DNA of 64,000 nt from Astragalus membranaceus (GCA_039519185.1 CM076847.1:74287247-74351246), one strand, 5' to 3'. Positions 1-11,749 are shown, counted from the first letter of the stretch. Notes: generated from the letters alone by a model not told the origin. Program-made: numbers and translations.

Positions 1-125
1 TATTATATCACTAATTTATGTAAGTTAAGTACTAAAATACTCTCTCTTGTAGCATTATTTATTTACAAATTTCTTTAGTCCGTCTCTTGAGACTCTAAAA
101 CACTTTTAATATAAAACGGTATATT
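1..125. repeat. Stowaway-like MITE remnant, left copy
   Basis: This stretch is about 85-90% identical to 63764-63876 in direct orientation. The shared part ends in a block reading AACACTT-TTAATATAAAACGG, which resembles the inner end of Stowaway (Tc1/mariner) MITE termini. The fuller copy near 63727 starts with a decayed CTACTTCCTCATTTCAAT terminus. The left end here is cut off by the window edge. The assignment to Stowaway is inference. Confidence 0.4.
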
Positions 126-404
126 GGGAAAATTTGAAACACTTTTAATGTTTTAAAACAGAAATATCAAGTTAAAAGTATCAAAATTTTGAAATGGAGA
201 GAATAGTATTTGCTATTGTATTTATTTTTTGCTTAATTTTTTTAGTTACAATTACAATATATCTCAATCAAGCTTTGATTAGTAGATGGTTGAAGTGAGT
301 CCTTACTTACACAGTCAACGATAAAAATCATCGACACCATTATAATTAGCACTTCTTTAAAAGGCAAACTAGCACACTTTTATTTTGGTGTTGAGAAGTC
401 CCTC
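126..404. other. AT-rich intergenic sequence with a repeat stub
   Basis: No gene is visible. Bases 361-404 match the start of the hairpin-bearing repeat unit seen again near 7200-7250 (cacactttTATTTTG followed by GTTGAGAAGTC). The copia element that follows therefore inserted into an older copy of that repeat. Confidence 0.5.
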
Positions 405-1815
405 TCTTGGAATAAAAATCTCTTTCTATGTTTTGATGACACAAACTAAGTAAGATTTAAGTTTTCTAATTAAGGGTGATCTAACATTCTTGTCAAGTGA
501 ATAGAACAGGTTTCCTATATAGCAAAATATGGCTCTACCTTGGAGAAGGTTAAAATATGAGAAGGTTGACTAAGTCAACAAAATGTTTGACCAAGTTAAC
601 AGAAGGTTTGACCAAAAGTCAACATAAGGTTTGACCAGAAGTCAAAACAAAGGTTGACCTCATCAAGATCCTAAAGAAGTAAGTTCATCATTGAGAATGT
701 TAAAAAGTAAGAAGAATCAAGATTGAGAAGGTTAATGCAAACAGCAACCTACTCAAGACAAACACATTAATCTCTTCTCATATGAACATCAGCGCATTAA
801 ATGGTTATCCAAGCAATAAATGTGTTGGGATGTTTCAAACACCAAAAGAAATACTCATTGATTATTCCTAGCTAGTATCAACAAAAGGTGTTTGTTTATA
901 ACCACGAAGCTTGAGAAGCCTCGCACCAGCTGGAACAGCCTGACCAAAATTACAATGTCAAGTCATAGAGGATCAGCATGTACAGAGGAGAGTACAGTGT
1001 GAGCATGAGAAGGTTGAATAAGTCAGACAAAGCACAAAGCTAAGCTTAAGAAGCTTCAAAAGCTGCCAACCTTTATGTCTTCTATCTTATCACTCCTATT
1101 GACTGTTGGGCTCTTTCAAATGGCTCTCTTCCACCTTCTAACAGCTATATCCATCCTCCAGGGCTATTTAACGACTTCACATCAAACTTACAAAGTATGA
1201 GATTGATTTGGAACCTACACAAGTTCAAGCTTCTCAAAGCAAACAGCCTTCTCATCCCACACTAAAAGCTTCTATAGTTTATATTCTGGGATATCTTTCT
1301 TGAGTGTGTGTTAGCTTGATAATTAATATCATTGTATACATTGTATTTATCTGTGTTCAAGCTCTTAATTATCCCAAAACCCAAACCCCTTAATGTAAAC
1401 ACTATCTTGTAAACATCTCACCAAACTACCTAAAGAGAGGTGAGGGTTGGTGGTGATTCTACTTGATTAGGTGACTCTTAGGAAACTAGTAGAGAGTTTC
1501 TAAGAGGGTGGAAACAGCTAGGCGTAGCTGTGTAAGAGTACGTAGCCAAGTGTAATAGCTAGTGGTGGTTAAGTCTTTTGTGTGTTGATCAAAAGCAAGT
1601 GTAATAGCTATTTGAGAAATAGTGGAAATACTCACAAGGAAGTGGGGAGAGGACGTAGCCAAGTTTGGGTGAACCTCTATAACTCTAATGTGTTATTTAC
1701 TAGCTCTCCTTATTATTTGCTAACCTGCTACAAACTACTTGCTGCTTTTCAAACTAAGAGAAGGTTCATTTATTCTACCTTCTCAAACATGATTTTAACT
1801 AAGAAGTAGCTTACA
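405..1815 (+). repeat. 5' LTR of copia 1
   Basis: The start (TCTTGGAATAAAAATC) matches the right LTR start (TGTTGGAATAAAAATC) with one mutation of the canonical TG. Homology to the right LTR runs to about 1585. The remaining sequence to about 1815 resembles the LTR tail that the right copy lacks. The exact 3' boundary is uncertain because the usual primer-binding site is absent. Confidence 0.7.
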
Positions 1816-1821
1816 CACAAA

Positions 1822-2100
1822 ATGTACTTGTTTGGCCCTACCAAAACTGCTAGCCTTAGTGGAAAGAGATATGGTTTTGTGATTGTTGATGATTTCTCTA
1901 GATTTACTTGGGTACTATTTTTGAAAAACAAAGATGAAGCTTTTGAAGCCTTTAAAGTATTTCTAAAGAAAGTTCAAAATGAAAATGGAACAAATATCAT
2001 TTCTGTTAGAAGTGATCTTGAGGGAGAATTTGAAAATATTTCTTTCCAAAACTTTTTTTGATGAAAATGGTATTTCTCATAATTTCTCATGCCCAAGAAC
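1822..2100 (+). pseudogene. copia 1 integrase fragment, N-terminal part
   Basis: The frame reads a copia integrase core: a segment with IVDDFSRFTWVLFLK and, about 40 residues on, a degraded SDLEGEF in place of the usual SD-GGEF. The upstream parts of the polyprotein (gag, protease, zinc-binding region) are missing. The reading is broken after about 80 residues by a frameshift at the T-rich run near 2055. It then reaches the point where a CACTA element inserted at 2101. The same frame resumes at 4348, where the remaining integrase signature (GVVERKNR) follows. Confidence 0.85.
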
Positions 2101-4347
2101 CACTACAACATTTAGACCCTATGGCAACGGTCGAAAACCGTCTCCTAAAGCCAAAAAACCGTTGCCATAACCTTTGGCAACGGTTTTGAAACCGTTGTTG
2201 TTGCGGTCGTTGCCTAAACTAAAGGCAACGGTTTTTTGTTACCTAAGGCAACGCAAACGCAAAACCGTTGCCATTGACAGCTAAAACGCAACGGTTTTGG
2301 TTTACACGCTATGGCAACGGTTGTAAAGCGTTCCAGTTATGGCAACGCTTCAAAACCGTCGCCAAATATGGCAACACTTCAAAACCGTTGCCAGCTATGA
2401 CAACACTGGATAACCGTTGCCTTATATATTCAAATAAAAACCGTTGCCAGATTGGCAACATTCTAAAACCGTTTTCATTGATAAAGTAAAAACCGTTGCC
2501 ACTTATGCCAACACTTAAAAACCGTTGCAAAATATGGCAACCCGCAAAAACCGTTGCCTACACCAACAAATACAACACTTCAAAAACGTTGCCATAGATA
2601 ATTAGAATTGAAAAAAAAATAATAGAAAAACGTTTAGATACAATTAATGAATCACTCAAATTTAATGAATCAATTAATTATACAATCCACGAATTTGAAA
2701 GTAATCTTAAATCCAAAAAACAAATAGATGCATTGTGAAAATTTAAATACAATCTCTCTCCTCATTCGTCCTTGACAGTTATCGAGCTGTTGAGCTTGTG
2801 CATGTTCCAGAAGTTGGCTAACCAACTTGTAAGTACGTCCGCTAAGGCCCTTGGTATGATCTATCAGCTGCTCATACCTGGAGATGTGTAACTTCAAAGA
2901 TTAAGGGTCTTAAAAAGACAAAGTGACTTGTAAGGGATACTACTCAATATTATTGAAGATAAAGAGTATGAAAATTGCTTAGTCTATCTAGAAATCAATC
3001 ACTGCAACAAAACTCCCAGCAGCTGCTACAATCCCAGCACCAGCCACAATCCCAGCACCAGCCACTTCATGGCACAGTATTTAGTCAAATGGTCCTCATT
3101 GAGAGCAAGTCGAATCTCTGGGTTACCAGTAAGATAACTCTTCATTTGAAGATAGAAAAGAAGAGTGAATGTGTGGGCCATACCTCGAAACCCTGTTCCC
3201 TTGAAACTATACTCAAAAAATATTCTGATGAGAAGAAAACGAAAAACCTCCAAACAGTGACCCCTCCATCACCTTCACACAACATCACCACCCCCAGATC
3301 CGGCTCCGATAGCCTCTCCGGTGAACCACCACTGCACTCCGCCGCGTTCTCCACCACTGGCGGTTCCCTCCCCTCTCGGTTTCTCTCTTGCGACCCTGTC
3401 CCCTCTCTCTGAGATCTCGTTCTCTCTCAAGTCTCTCCCTCGTCATTTTTCGTTTTTTCTGTCTCATTTGTTTCCCAAATTTCTTCCTTGCGCTTCCCTT
3501 TCTTCTTCATTTCTTCTTTGGTATCCATTTGAAAATTTTGCTGCCCAAATGGTTTTCCCCTTTTGCTAAACAGGAAAAGAAGATGAAGGCTAGAGAAAAG
3601 AGAGGAGTTTCAGGAGAATGAATGAAGGGATCCTGAAGACCAGGCTCTTAGAGCTGAAAACGAAAAATGCAGTGGAAGAAAATGGAAATCAAAGGTGATA
3701 CATAATCAGAAATATTGAGGGTGGGAGAAAGAAAGAAAAGAAGGGAAGTGAGAATCAGAGTAATGGTGAGTGGATGAGAGAAAAAGGAATAAAAACACCA
3801 GTAATGGTAATAGAAACACGAAAGGCAAAGGAGAGCGGCGAATCAAAGATTTAGGGTTTGAAGGGTTTCTAGAGCTTTCAGCGTAACAGCGGGAGAAGGG
3901 AAAAGGCTCGAGCCATGTTACATAATTTTTATGAAAATTTTGATTTTAATTTAAAGCCTATTTATTTTAATATATTTAATATAAGAACGAAAAGACAATA
4001 TGACAACGTTTATGAGCCGTGGATTAGAGAAAGGAATGGATTTTCTATTTTTTTTATTTTTTAATAATTTTCTCTATGGCAACGTTTATGAGTCGTTGCC
4101 TAAAGCTTAAACAAAAAACCGTTGCCGTAGACCATATGACAACGTTTATGAGCCGTTGCCTAATGATTAAACAAAAAACCGTTGCTATACACTATATGGC
4201 AACGGTTTTGAACCGTTGCCAATAAAAATATTTGAAAAAAAATTGAATCAGCAACGGGGTGAAAAAACCGTTGCCATTGATGTCTAAGGCAACGGTTTTT
4301 TGGCGTTGCAAAATTAGGCGTTGCCGTAGGGTCCAAATGTTGTAGTG
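2101..4347. mobile_element. Non-autonomous CACTA (En/Spm) transposon (CACTA P)
   Basis: Terminal inverted repeats are CACTACAACATTTAGACCC on the left and, reversed, CACTACAACATTTGGACCC on the right. They are flanked by the 3-bp target duplication AAC at 2098-2100 and 4348-4350. Both subterminal zones carry many copies of AAAACCGTTGCC in both orientations, as CACTA transposase-binding arrays do. No transposase is encoded, so the element depends on a helper. It splits the integrase of copia 1. Confidence 0.93.
2660..3960. other. Internal non-repeat segment of CACTA P, possible captured sequence
   Basis: Between the two AACCGTTGCC arrays lies sequence without subterminal repeats. It includes a C-rich coding-like stretch (about 3250-3420, + strand ORF from 2975 to 3412 with a Gln/Ser-rich start) and a 45-residue minus-strand stretch around 2760-2897. 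CACTA elements are known to carry host gene pieces. I do not recognise a donor gene, so capture is only a suggestion. Confidence 0.3.
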
Positions 4348-4350
4348 AAC

Positions 4351-5455
4351 CCCACAGTAAAATGGAGTTGTGGAGAGGAAAAACAGAACCTTGCAAGAAA
4401 TGGCAAGGACTATTTTAGAAATTTCAAAAATAGAGAAATATTTTTGGGTTGAAGCTGTAAATACAGCATGCTACATTTTGAATAGAGTTTCCATTAGAAA
4501 AATTGTTGAGAAAACCCTCTAAGAAGTTTGGAAAAATAGAAAACCAACCATTGCATACTTTCGTGTGTTTGGTTGCACTTGTTTCATCTTGAACAACAAA
4601 GACAATTTGGGAAAGGGATTTTTCTTGGGTACTCAACAACATCTAAGGCTTATAGAGTATATAACCTTAGGACTCAAACTGTAGAAGAAAGCATACATGT
4701 TATTTTTAGTGAAACTAACAATTCAAATGAAGTGATTGATGTTGATGAAATCAATAATGACAAAGAAGATGGTCAAGCAAATGAAAACAGACTTGAGAAA
4801 GATGAACAAGGGACTCCCTCACAACCATCTCAACATACTGATAAAGCCACTGATCAAGCTTCTCAAATGCCAAGAAGCTGGAGAATGGTAGTCCACCATC
4901 CACAAGATCAAATCATTGGAAATACTTCAGATCCTATTAGAACAAGAACTTCATTCAGAGACAATGTTGCTGGAATGGCTCTTATTTCTGAAATTGAAGC
5001 TAAGTCCATAAATGAAGTAGTACAAGATCAATCATGGATAGAGGCTATGACTGTGGAACTTTCTCAATTCGAAAAGAATGAGGTGTGGAACTTAGTTTCA
5101 CCTCCCAAGCATCTGTCAGTCATAGGAACTAAATGGGGTGTTCAGAAACAAGCTAGATGAAAATGGTAAGGTGGTGAGAAACAAGGCAAGACTTGTTGCT
5201 CAAGGGTACAAGAAGGTATTGATTATGATGAAACCTTTGCTCCTGTGGCAAGGTTAGAAGCTATTAAAATTTTACTTGCATTTGCTGCTCACAGAAACTT
5301 CAAATTATTTCAAATGGATGTGATAAGTGCTCTTCTAAATGGCTTTTTAAATGGAGAAGTTTATTTCATTTGGTTTATGTATGACAATTATCAAACTCCT
5401 GTACACACTATGTTTAACATGATCTATGATAATTATCATTTTGCTATATGATTGA
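4351..5455 (+). pseudogene. copia 1 integrase C-terminus and reverse transcriptase start
   Basis: After the CACTA insertion the frame resumes with an integrase tail (GVVERKNRTLQEMA), preceded by a CAA-to-TAA stop. An acidic linker follows, then the copia RT start (SWIEAMTVELSQFEKNEVW near 5030-5090). A frameshift near 5140 moves the frame to a second segment that has FQMDVISALLNG. The rest of RT (the YVDD box) and all of RNase H are missing through a deletion. Translation then runs into non-pol sequence ahead of the polypurine tract. Confidence 0.85.
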
Positions 5456-5592
5456 TATGAATGTTTAAATCTCTTTAAAAAATCTGTTCAACATGCTTGC
5501 AAAAATCTGATCAACATGCTTAAATGTTTATATTTAAAAAACAGAAAACTCAAAACTTACTACAAGTTTGTCATCACCAAAAAGGGGGAGAT

Positions 5593-6618
5593 TGTTGGAA
5601 TAAAAATCTCTTTCTATGTTTTGATGACACAAACTAAGTAAGATTTAAGTTTTCTAACTAAGTGTGATCTAACATGCTTGTCAAGTGAATAGAACAGGTT
5701 TTCTATATAGCAAAATATGGCTCTACCATGGACTAAAAAGAGTATAAAAATACAAGGGTAGAAAAGCCTTGAGAATGTTAAAATATGATAAAGTTGACTA
5801 AGTCAGCAGAAGGTTTGACGAGAAGTCAAAACAAAGGTTGACCTCATCAAGATCCTAAATAAGTAAGTTCATCATAAATAAGTAAGTTCATCATTGAGAA
5901 GGTTAAAAAGTAAGAAGAATCAAGATTGAGAAGGTTAATGCAAACAGCAACCTACTCAAGACAAACACATTAATCTCTTCTCATATGAACATCAACGCAT
6001 TAAATGGTTATCCAAGCAATAAATGTGTTGGAATGTTTCAAACACCAAAAGAGATACTCATTGATTATTCCTAGTATCAACAAAAGGTGTTTGTTTATAA
6101 CCTTGAAGCTTGAGAAGCTTCGCACCAGTTGGAACAGCCTGGCCAAAAGTACAATGTCAAGTCATAGAGGATCAGCATGTACAGAGGAGAGTAAGTGTCA
6201 GCATGAGAAGGTTGAATAAGTCAGATAAAGCACAAAGCTCAGCTTGAGAAGCTTCAAAAGCTGCCAACCTTTATGTCTTCTATCTTATCACTCCTATTGA
6301 CCGTTGGGCTCTTTCAAACGGCGCTCTTCAACCTTCTAATGGCTATATCCATCCTCCAGGGCTATTTAAAGACTTCACATCGAACTTAAAAAGTATGACA
6401 TTGAATTGGAACCCAAACCCCTTATTGTAAACACTATCTTGTAAACATCTCACCAAACTACCTAGAGAGAGGTGAGAGTTGGTGGTGATTCTACTTGATT
6501 AGGTGACTCTTAGGAAACTAGTAGAGTTTCTAAGAGGGTGGAAATAGCTAGGCGTAGCTGTGTAAGAGTACACTAGGCTGTAGTGTGTGATCAAAGCTAG
6601 TGGTGGTTAAGTCTTTTC
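5593..6618 (+). repeat. 3' LTR of copia 1, truncated
   Basis: It starts with TGTTGGAATAAAAATC right after the polypurine tract and aligns with 405-1585 with small indels. One indel is an internal deletion near 6405, where the left copy has an extra block. The right end breaks off inside sequence matching the left copy at about 1580 and joins the hairpin repeat. Confidence 0.8.
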
Positions 6619-8160
6619 TGTTAAGAAGTCCCCTCCCCCTAGGGGCACTTCTCAACTGTTTTTTTAGTTTTATTTTTAAATATGAATTTAAATTATATAA
6701 AATGAAAAAGCAATTAAAAAAATTGTATTTCTAATTTAAAATTTGTAATATATTTAATTGTGAAAAAAAATAATTAAAAAATATTCTACAAATTAGATAT
6801 ATAACACATTTTGAAATAACTGCATTCAATTAATAATTATAAAATTACAAAAATTAGATTGAAAATGGCACAATTAATTTTCCCACTGATCTAGCCCAAA
6901 GTGTGTTTAGAGTCGAAGAACTTGCTCGACCACAAAGCGGTAGACCTGCACAGACATTTAGAGTGGACTTGAGAGCACGCACGTGTGATTGTGGTGAATT
7001 TCTGGCACTGCATCATCCTTGTTCACATGTCATCGCAGCCTGTTTAAAAATCTATTATGACCACATGCTCTTTGTTTCCACAATATAAACTCGAGTATGT
7101 TTTCAATACATACTTTGTAGAGTTCCCAACATTGCCAATAGAGTTGGGTGAAAAAACTGTCCTAGGCCAAAAAAAAATACCTAATCGACACACTTTTTAG
7201 ATTATTTACCAAATCAACACACTTTTATTTTGCTGTTGAGAAGTCGCCTCCCCAGAAAACGACTTCTCAACATAATTTTTTTTTTCTGTTCAGAAGTCGC
7301 CTCCTCCAGGGGGACTTCTCAATTGGGTTATTTTATTTTATTTTTAAATACAAATTTAAATGATATAAAATGAAAAAAAAATTGTATTTCTAATTTAAAA
7401 TTTGTAATATATTTAATTGTGAAAAAATTTAATTATAAATTAATTAAAAAATAATCTACAAAGAAGATATATAACACATATTGAAATAACTGCATTTATA
7501 TAATAATTATAAAATACAAAAATCAAATTGAAAATGGCACAATTAATTTTCCCACTAATCTATATTGCGGTTAGGGCAATTGTTCCGGATGTGCCCCTCA
7601 TTTCTACAAGACCACATCTCTTAGTGCAATTACTCCTTTCTGTTTGATCCATCTCTGTACGAATACAGGTAGACTTTGGGTGACCCATTTTATTTCTCTG
7701 CATTTTTGAATCATGCTGCAATTCAATTCCATTGAAATCTAGCCAAGACAACTCTATGGCAAAAAAATCACCGCAGCACAAAAAAAAGATTAAATACCAA
7801 AATAGCACACTTTTGAGATTATTTACAAAACTAGCACACTTTTTTTGGTGTAGTTGAGATGTCGCCCCCCGCCAAAGGGATTTCTCAACATGAAATTTTT
7901 AGTTTTTTAATTCTTTTAGTTGAGAAGTCGCTTCCCCCAACCTCAACTTTCCAACTATGTTTTTTTAATTTTATTTTAAAAAAACAAAATTAAATTATCT
8001 AAAATGAAAAAATTAGTAAAAAAAATTTCTTGGTAGATTAAAATATGAAACATATTTAATTTTGTAAAAAAATTAATTAAAATAAACAGAGTTATTAATT
8101 AATAATTAGTTATGATTAATTAATTAAAATTACATCATTAGTTAATGTAATGTAATGAAG
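6619..8160. repeat. Hairpin-bearing AT-rich repeat array
   Basis: Two direct copies of about 270 bp (6619-6893 and 7285-7556) are clearly homologous, and a third near 7919-8150 is more diverged. Each is introduced by a short hairpin. The best is at 7227-7262, where GTTGAGAAGTCG pairs perfectly with CGACTTCTCAAC around a C-rich loop. Other hairpins sit at about 6620-6658, 7285-7320, 7850-7890 and 7918-7960. The units end in AAAATGGCACAATTAATTTT. The array surrounds a MULE transposase remnant. Confidence 0.65.
6900..7190 (+). pseudogene. MULE (MuDR-type) transposase C-terminal fragment with SWIM zinc finger
   Basis: The translation contains CDCGEFLALHHPCSHVIAAC, a clear SWIM zinc finger of the pattern C-x-C-x(n)-C-x-H. 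That finger is typical of the C-terminus of MuDR/FAR1-like transposases. It is followed after a frameshift (near 7080) by a segment reading YVFNTYFVEFPTLPI, as in the tail of these proteins. The catalytic DDE part is not present. The fragment is embedded in the hairpin repeat array and probably belongs to the same decayed element. Confidence 0.75.
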
Positions 8161-8224
8161 ACTAAAGTTGGATGCTTAAATTAATATAGATGATTACAAT
8201 ACATGTACAATTAATTTGACATGC

Positions 8225-8522
8225 AAAATTTTATTCGCCTATATGGTGTCCGGTCCCACATCGTGTTGGTCGGCGATTACGACGTGGACGGTGTTGTGCT
8301 TGGATTTGTTCGTCATTGGGGGGCAGGGGCAGTGGCCGATGGTTGTTCGTGTTGGTGCCATATTGATAAACTAGCATCGGCCTGGTTGGTGTTCGAGGAC
8401 TGGGCATAGTCAAGCAACGACCTACAATAGGCATATGATTCTGGCGTACCAAGCTGAACACCAAATAAATTAATCACAAAATCTTGATTAATATTCCCAT
8501 TTCTAATTTCTTTTGAAAACAT
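8225..8522 (-). pseudogene. Short basic C-terminal tail, possibly from a MULE-associated (PMD-type) protein
   Basis: A minus-strand reading gives a Pro/Gln/Arg-rich segment ending RRPTRCGTGHHI. Similar Arg-rich tails ending CGTG-H occur on plant mobile domain proteins carried by Mutator-like elements, as far as I recall. A frame change is needed within the segment. It sits about 1 kb from a MULE transposase tail. No domain is intact, so the assignment is tentative. Confidence 0.25.
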
Positions 8523-8937
8523 ATTGATTCAAAGTAGATATGAATTTCAATTCTCAATTTACGTAAAAATAAATTTTTTATTTTATTTTTGTGTGAGAAG
8601 CATAAATGATTAGTCATATCTTACAGCATCGAAATATATATAAATATGCATCATATATTGATCACTAACAGTTAGATCATAATCATGCCCTTGGGCTTAC
8701 ATAGGTTATCGTCTAAGTACCACGTCACAAAGGTGTCCCAAAAGATGGTACGGTCTATAAGGTTATATATATACCATAGGTTAGGCTGAAAACTAAGTAG
8801 TCAAGTTACTATACTGGAATGCCTAATAGTCACTGTATCAAAAGGTAGAGTTATAAGAGATTACAAGCCAGACTAAATCCCCCAAAAAAAACTTTGATAC
8901 TCTAAGTAGAACCAAAAGAACCAACTTCCAACACCCA

Positions 8938-9354
8938 CTAATGATATCCATTGGGGAGATTCCCAACGGTACCACTACTACCGGAGCCCTCAGACGGCTC
9001 CCACTCGGGTACGATAGGTACATCAGGAACCGCAGCATCCTGAACTATAGCCCCAGGAATTGCCACACCAGGAAACAAAGCCTCTATTATACGGTTCATA
9101 GGCAATTCAATCTCTAAAGTCTGATGAGCAGTAATAACAGTCATGGGTATTCCCTGTACCCCATCAGTGGTCTGAGTCACACCGGTATAAGTAATGGTCT
9201 GAGCCATTGGGTTGATCTCCCAGATGGGATCTCCCATATCTTCCAGAAATCTAATCTGCCTGTGCCTAGAGTGTCCGAGAGGCTCCTCCGATGTCATCTG
9301 AAATGTAAGGGGTGAAATACTCGTACACAAGTTTGCAACACGATGGTTACACAA
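8938..9354 (-). CDS. Unrecognised 138-codon ORF
   Basis: The ORF is open from 9354 to 8938. The product is acidic, with a Pro/Val-rich middle and a Ser/Gly-rich end (EGSGSSGTVG). I see no signal peptide, membrane segment or known motif. It lies beyond the presumed gypsy LTR, on the same strand as the gypsy element, so it could be LTR-related, part of another decayed repeat, or non-coding. I do not recognise it. Confidence 0.2.
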   Translation of the reverse strand: MCNHRVANLCTSISPLTFQMTSEEPLGHSRHRQIRFLEDMGDPIWEINPMAQTITYTGVTQTTDGVQGIPMTVITAHQTLEIELPMNRIIEALFPGVAIPGAIVQDAAVPDVPIVPEWEPSEGSGSSGTVGNLPNGYH

Positions 9355-9399
9355 GTTACATATAATAGGATACAGTCATAAGTAATAATAATATATAGA

Positions 9400-11250
9400 C
9401 GTAATAAGTGATCCCCATCAGACTAATTCAAAACCATGCATTTAACCACACACAATCATTAAGTCCTGCAAAAACATGACTGACAGCCTAGTGAAAACAA
9501 TTATCAATAGTTAGTTAAATACTAGACATCATACTTATCCTGTGATCTATCAATAAGGTTAGTCTACTAACTAGAATAATATACTCGACCTACTCCATGG
9601 AGATTTCTCTATCATCTTGAGCATAAGGTCGTTTCAACTGCCATAACATGATTGTTTTGCAATGAGCAGATATCCAATCTAAACCCCAATCATTCTGGCC
9701 CGAGCGCTGCACCTTATTATAGATAGTTCTGTACAGTCAGGCTCACCGTGTCGGGTAATACGATTTCCCTCAGCCAGAATTGCTACAACTGACCATTGGT
9801 AGGAGTTCGAAACACAAGTGCCCCTAGAAGGTCTGTAGTCGACCCAACCGAACCTATCATCAGTCTTATATACATAATAGTATACTATAAGAAATATCCT
9901 ATAATAGCTCTTTAGTAAAATCATCAGTCTTACTAATCTAATAAACTTGATAAATTAGTCCTTAGGATCCAAAAAAAAAAACTTGTGAGATATACTTTAA
10001 TTAATCCATCCTTAGGAGTTATATCACTAAGTAACTAGACAACTAATATTCTCGTTCAAATTCACAATGTACTTACTTTGACACATTTGTAAATAATTCA
10101 AACAAATCAAAATTTCACAAATTACCTAGAATAACTAGATAATATATACAAGCAACACACAATTTGTGCCCATCAACTTATTATTAGTATTTCCCCTTAC
10201 CTGGAAATTTTTCCAAACTAGCGTGATGATCCTTACTTGCTTCAAATTCCACAAAACCTATTAAAACAACTGTGTCTTAATTTACTATATCCATGACTAT
10301 AAAATTTTATAAATATCAAAGTTTGGAAAATTTTGTAAGTTACTTTTTGTTTTGTTTTTTTTAAAAAAAATAATAATTTATAATACCAATATGATTACGA
10401 TAGTCAAACCAGTTCCGTATTTGCACACAATTGCAAGGAATACACTCATTTAACCAATGCAGTGGAATCACAGACATTATATCGTAGTAGAAAAGATAAC
10501 AAAAATTCGGCTCAAAACACTCACAAATAGTCGCATGATTATGTGTTTAACTAGCTAAGTTTTTTTTTTAACAAAATTAAAATTGAATATAAATATGTAT
10601 TTTAACTAGAAAAAAAAAACTTTCTAAAGGTTATTACTTCTAAGAATAAAGAAGAGAAGGAAAAAGAATTACCGATGAAGAACGAAGTAGAAGGAAACAG
10701 ATTTAAACAAAAAGAGAGATGATCTAACCTTGAGAATTGATTGAGTTGCTTTTACAAAGTGGTGTGAAAAAAATTGAAGGTTGGGGACTCCTTTTATAGA
10801 TGTCCCAGTGGGTTGGCAACATACACGTATCGGTAAAATTTTCTGTTCATTCATTCGTTGTAAAAAAACTAACCACGCGTTCTTCCTTCCCTTTTACCGG
10901 TCACTTATTTGTTATACTGGTGATAATAAAAGATGTATTTTCAGGTAAATAAAATTCTGCAGATACAATTTCGATCTTTATATCTTATAGAACTTAACGA
11001 ACTAAATTTCAAAATTTTTCAATAAGTTTGGACTTTTTAGTGCGGTACAATTTGTACTGACAGATACTTTTTAGCTATAATTTGATAGAGGTTTAAGTTC
11101 AAATATTTTTCATAACCTTCTATAATATTTCTCTCTGATCCTACAAAATTATTTTTCTTAAAAACGCTCTCTAGATACTAGACTAATTATTATTTCTGAT
11201 AAAATAAAAATTATAATACACACAAAGGCAGTAAAATTCAGGGTGTTACA
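9400..11250 (-). repeat. 3' LTR of a Tekay-like Ty3/gypsy chromovirus (left end uncertain)
   Basis: On the minus strand the LTR starts at 11250 with TGTAACACCCTGAATTTTAC. It is preceded by a purine-rich tract (AGTAGGGTAGTAA) that lies after the polyprotein stop, as in Tekay/Del-type chromoviruses. A TATA-like box (TCTATAAAAG) lies at 10800-10791, a sensible place for the LTR promoter. The other LTR has been lost, so the left boundary cannot be fixed by comparison; 9400 is a guess. Confidence 0.6.
10791..10800 (-). promoter_or_regulatory. TATA box of the gypsy LTR
   Basis: TCTATAAAAG on the minus strand, about 450 bp inside the LTR start, is a good match to a plant TATA box. It is followed by an AT-rich leader-like stretch. 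Confidence 0.45.
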
Positions 11251-11294
11251 TTACTACCCTACTAAAAAAAATTTCGTCCTCGAAATTGTGTACC

Positions 11295-11749
11295 TTAAAA
11301 TAAACTCGGATATTGTGCTCTCATATTGTCTTCTAACTCCCATGTTGAATCTCCGGTTGCCTGATCCCATACAACTTTGACCAAAGATATTTGTTTTCCT
11401 CGAAGTTGTTTGATCCTTCTATCTTCGATCCTCACAGGAGATGTCTCATACGACAAATTTTCTCTTAACGGTACTTCATCGGGTTTAATTATGTGAGATG
11501 GATCAGAAATATACTTCCTTAGCTGTGAAACGTGCAATACATTGTGAATGTTTGAAAGAAAAGGCGGTAAAGCTATTTGATAAGCTACCGGACCAACGCG
11601 CCGAATAATTTGATATGGTCCAATGAATTTCGGAGTCAGTTTCCTTGACTTAATAGCTCTTCCGACTCCTGTGGTTGATGTAACTTTTAAAAACACGTGT
11701 TCACCTTCTTGAAATTCGAGAGGTCTTCTTTTTCGATCAGAGTAACTTT
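11295..11749 (-). pseudogene. Ty3/gypsy integrase C-terminus with chromodomain-like tail
   Basis: The reading has the gypsy integrase C-terminal signature (SRKLTPKFIGPYQI, then NVLHVSQLRKY). A chromodomain-like end follows (VKVVWDQATGDSTWELEDNM, then a short tail to the stop). This arrangement fits the Tekay clade. The stop is followed by a purine tract and the LTR. Upstream, the gene is interrupted at 11749 by CACTA A. The rest of the polyprotein is not in the window because the right end of CACTA A is deleted. The ATG-initiated ORF that extends past 11749 starts inside CACTA sequence and is not the native start. Confidence 0.88.

Larger units (their letters stand above)
405..6618 (+). mobile_element. 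Decayed Ty1/copia LTR retrotransposon (copia 1)
   Basis: Two related LTRs flank a remnant polyprotein. The right LTR follows a purine tract (AAAAAGGGGGAGA) at 5579-5591, as expected for a polypurine tract. The gag, protease and tRNA primer site are missing: the internal region starts directly in integrase. The reverse transcriptase is cut short by a deletion near 5350-5390. The integrase is split by a CACTA insertion at 2101-4347. The 3' end of the right LTR is lost where it meets the hairpin repeat near 6619. The element is dead. Confidence 0.85.

Noticed and set aside
2309..2530. ORFs within the AACCGTTGCC arrays
   Set aside because: Translations of the subterminal repeats of CACTA P, not genes.
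8221..8409. 62-codon plus-strand ORF
   Set aside because: It is the shadow of the minus-strand Arg/Pro-rich tail, which ends in a more convincing motif.
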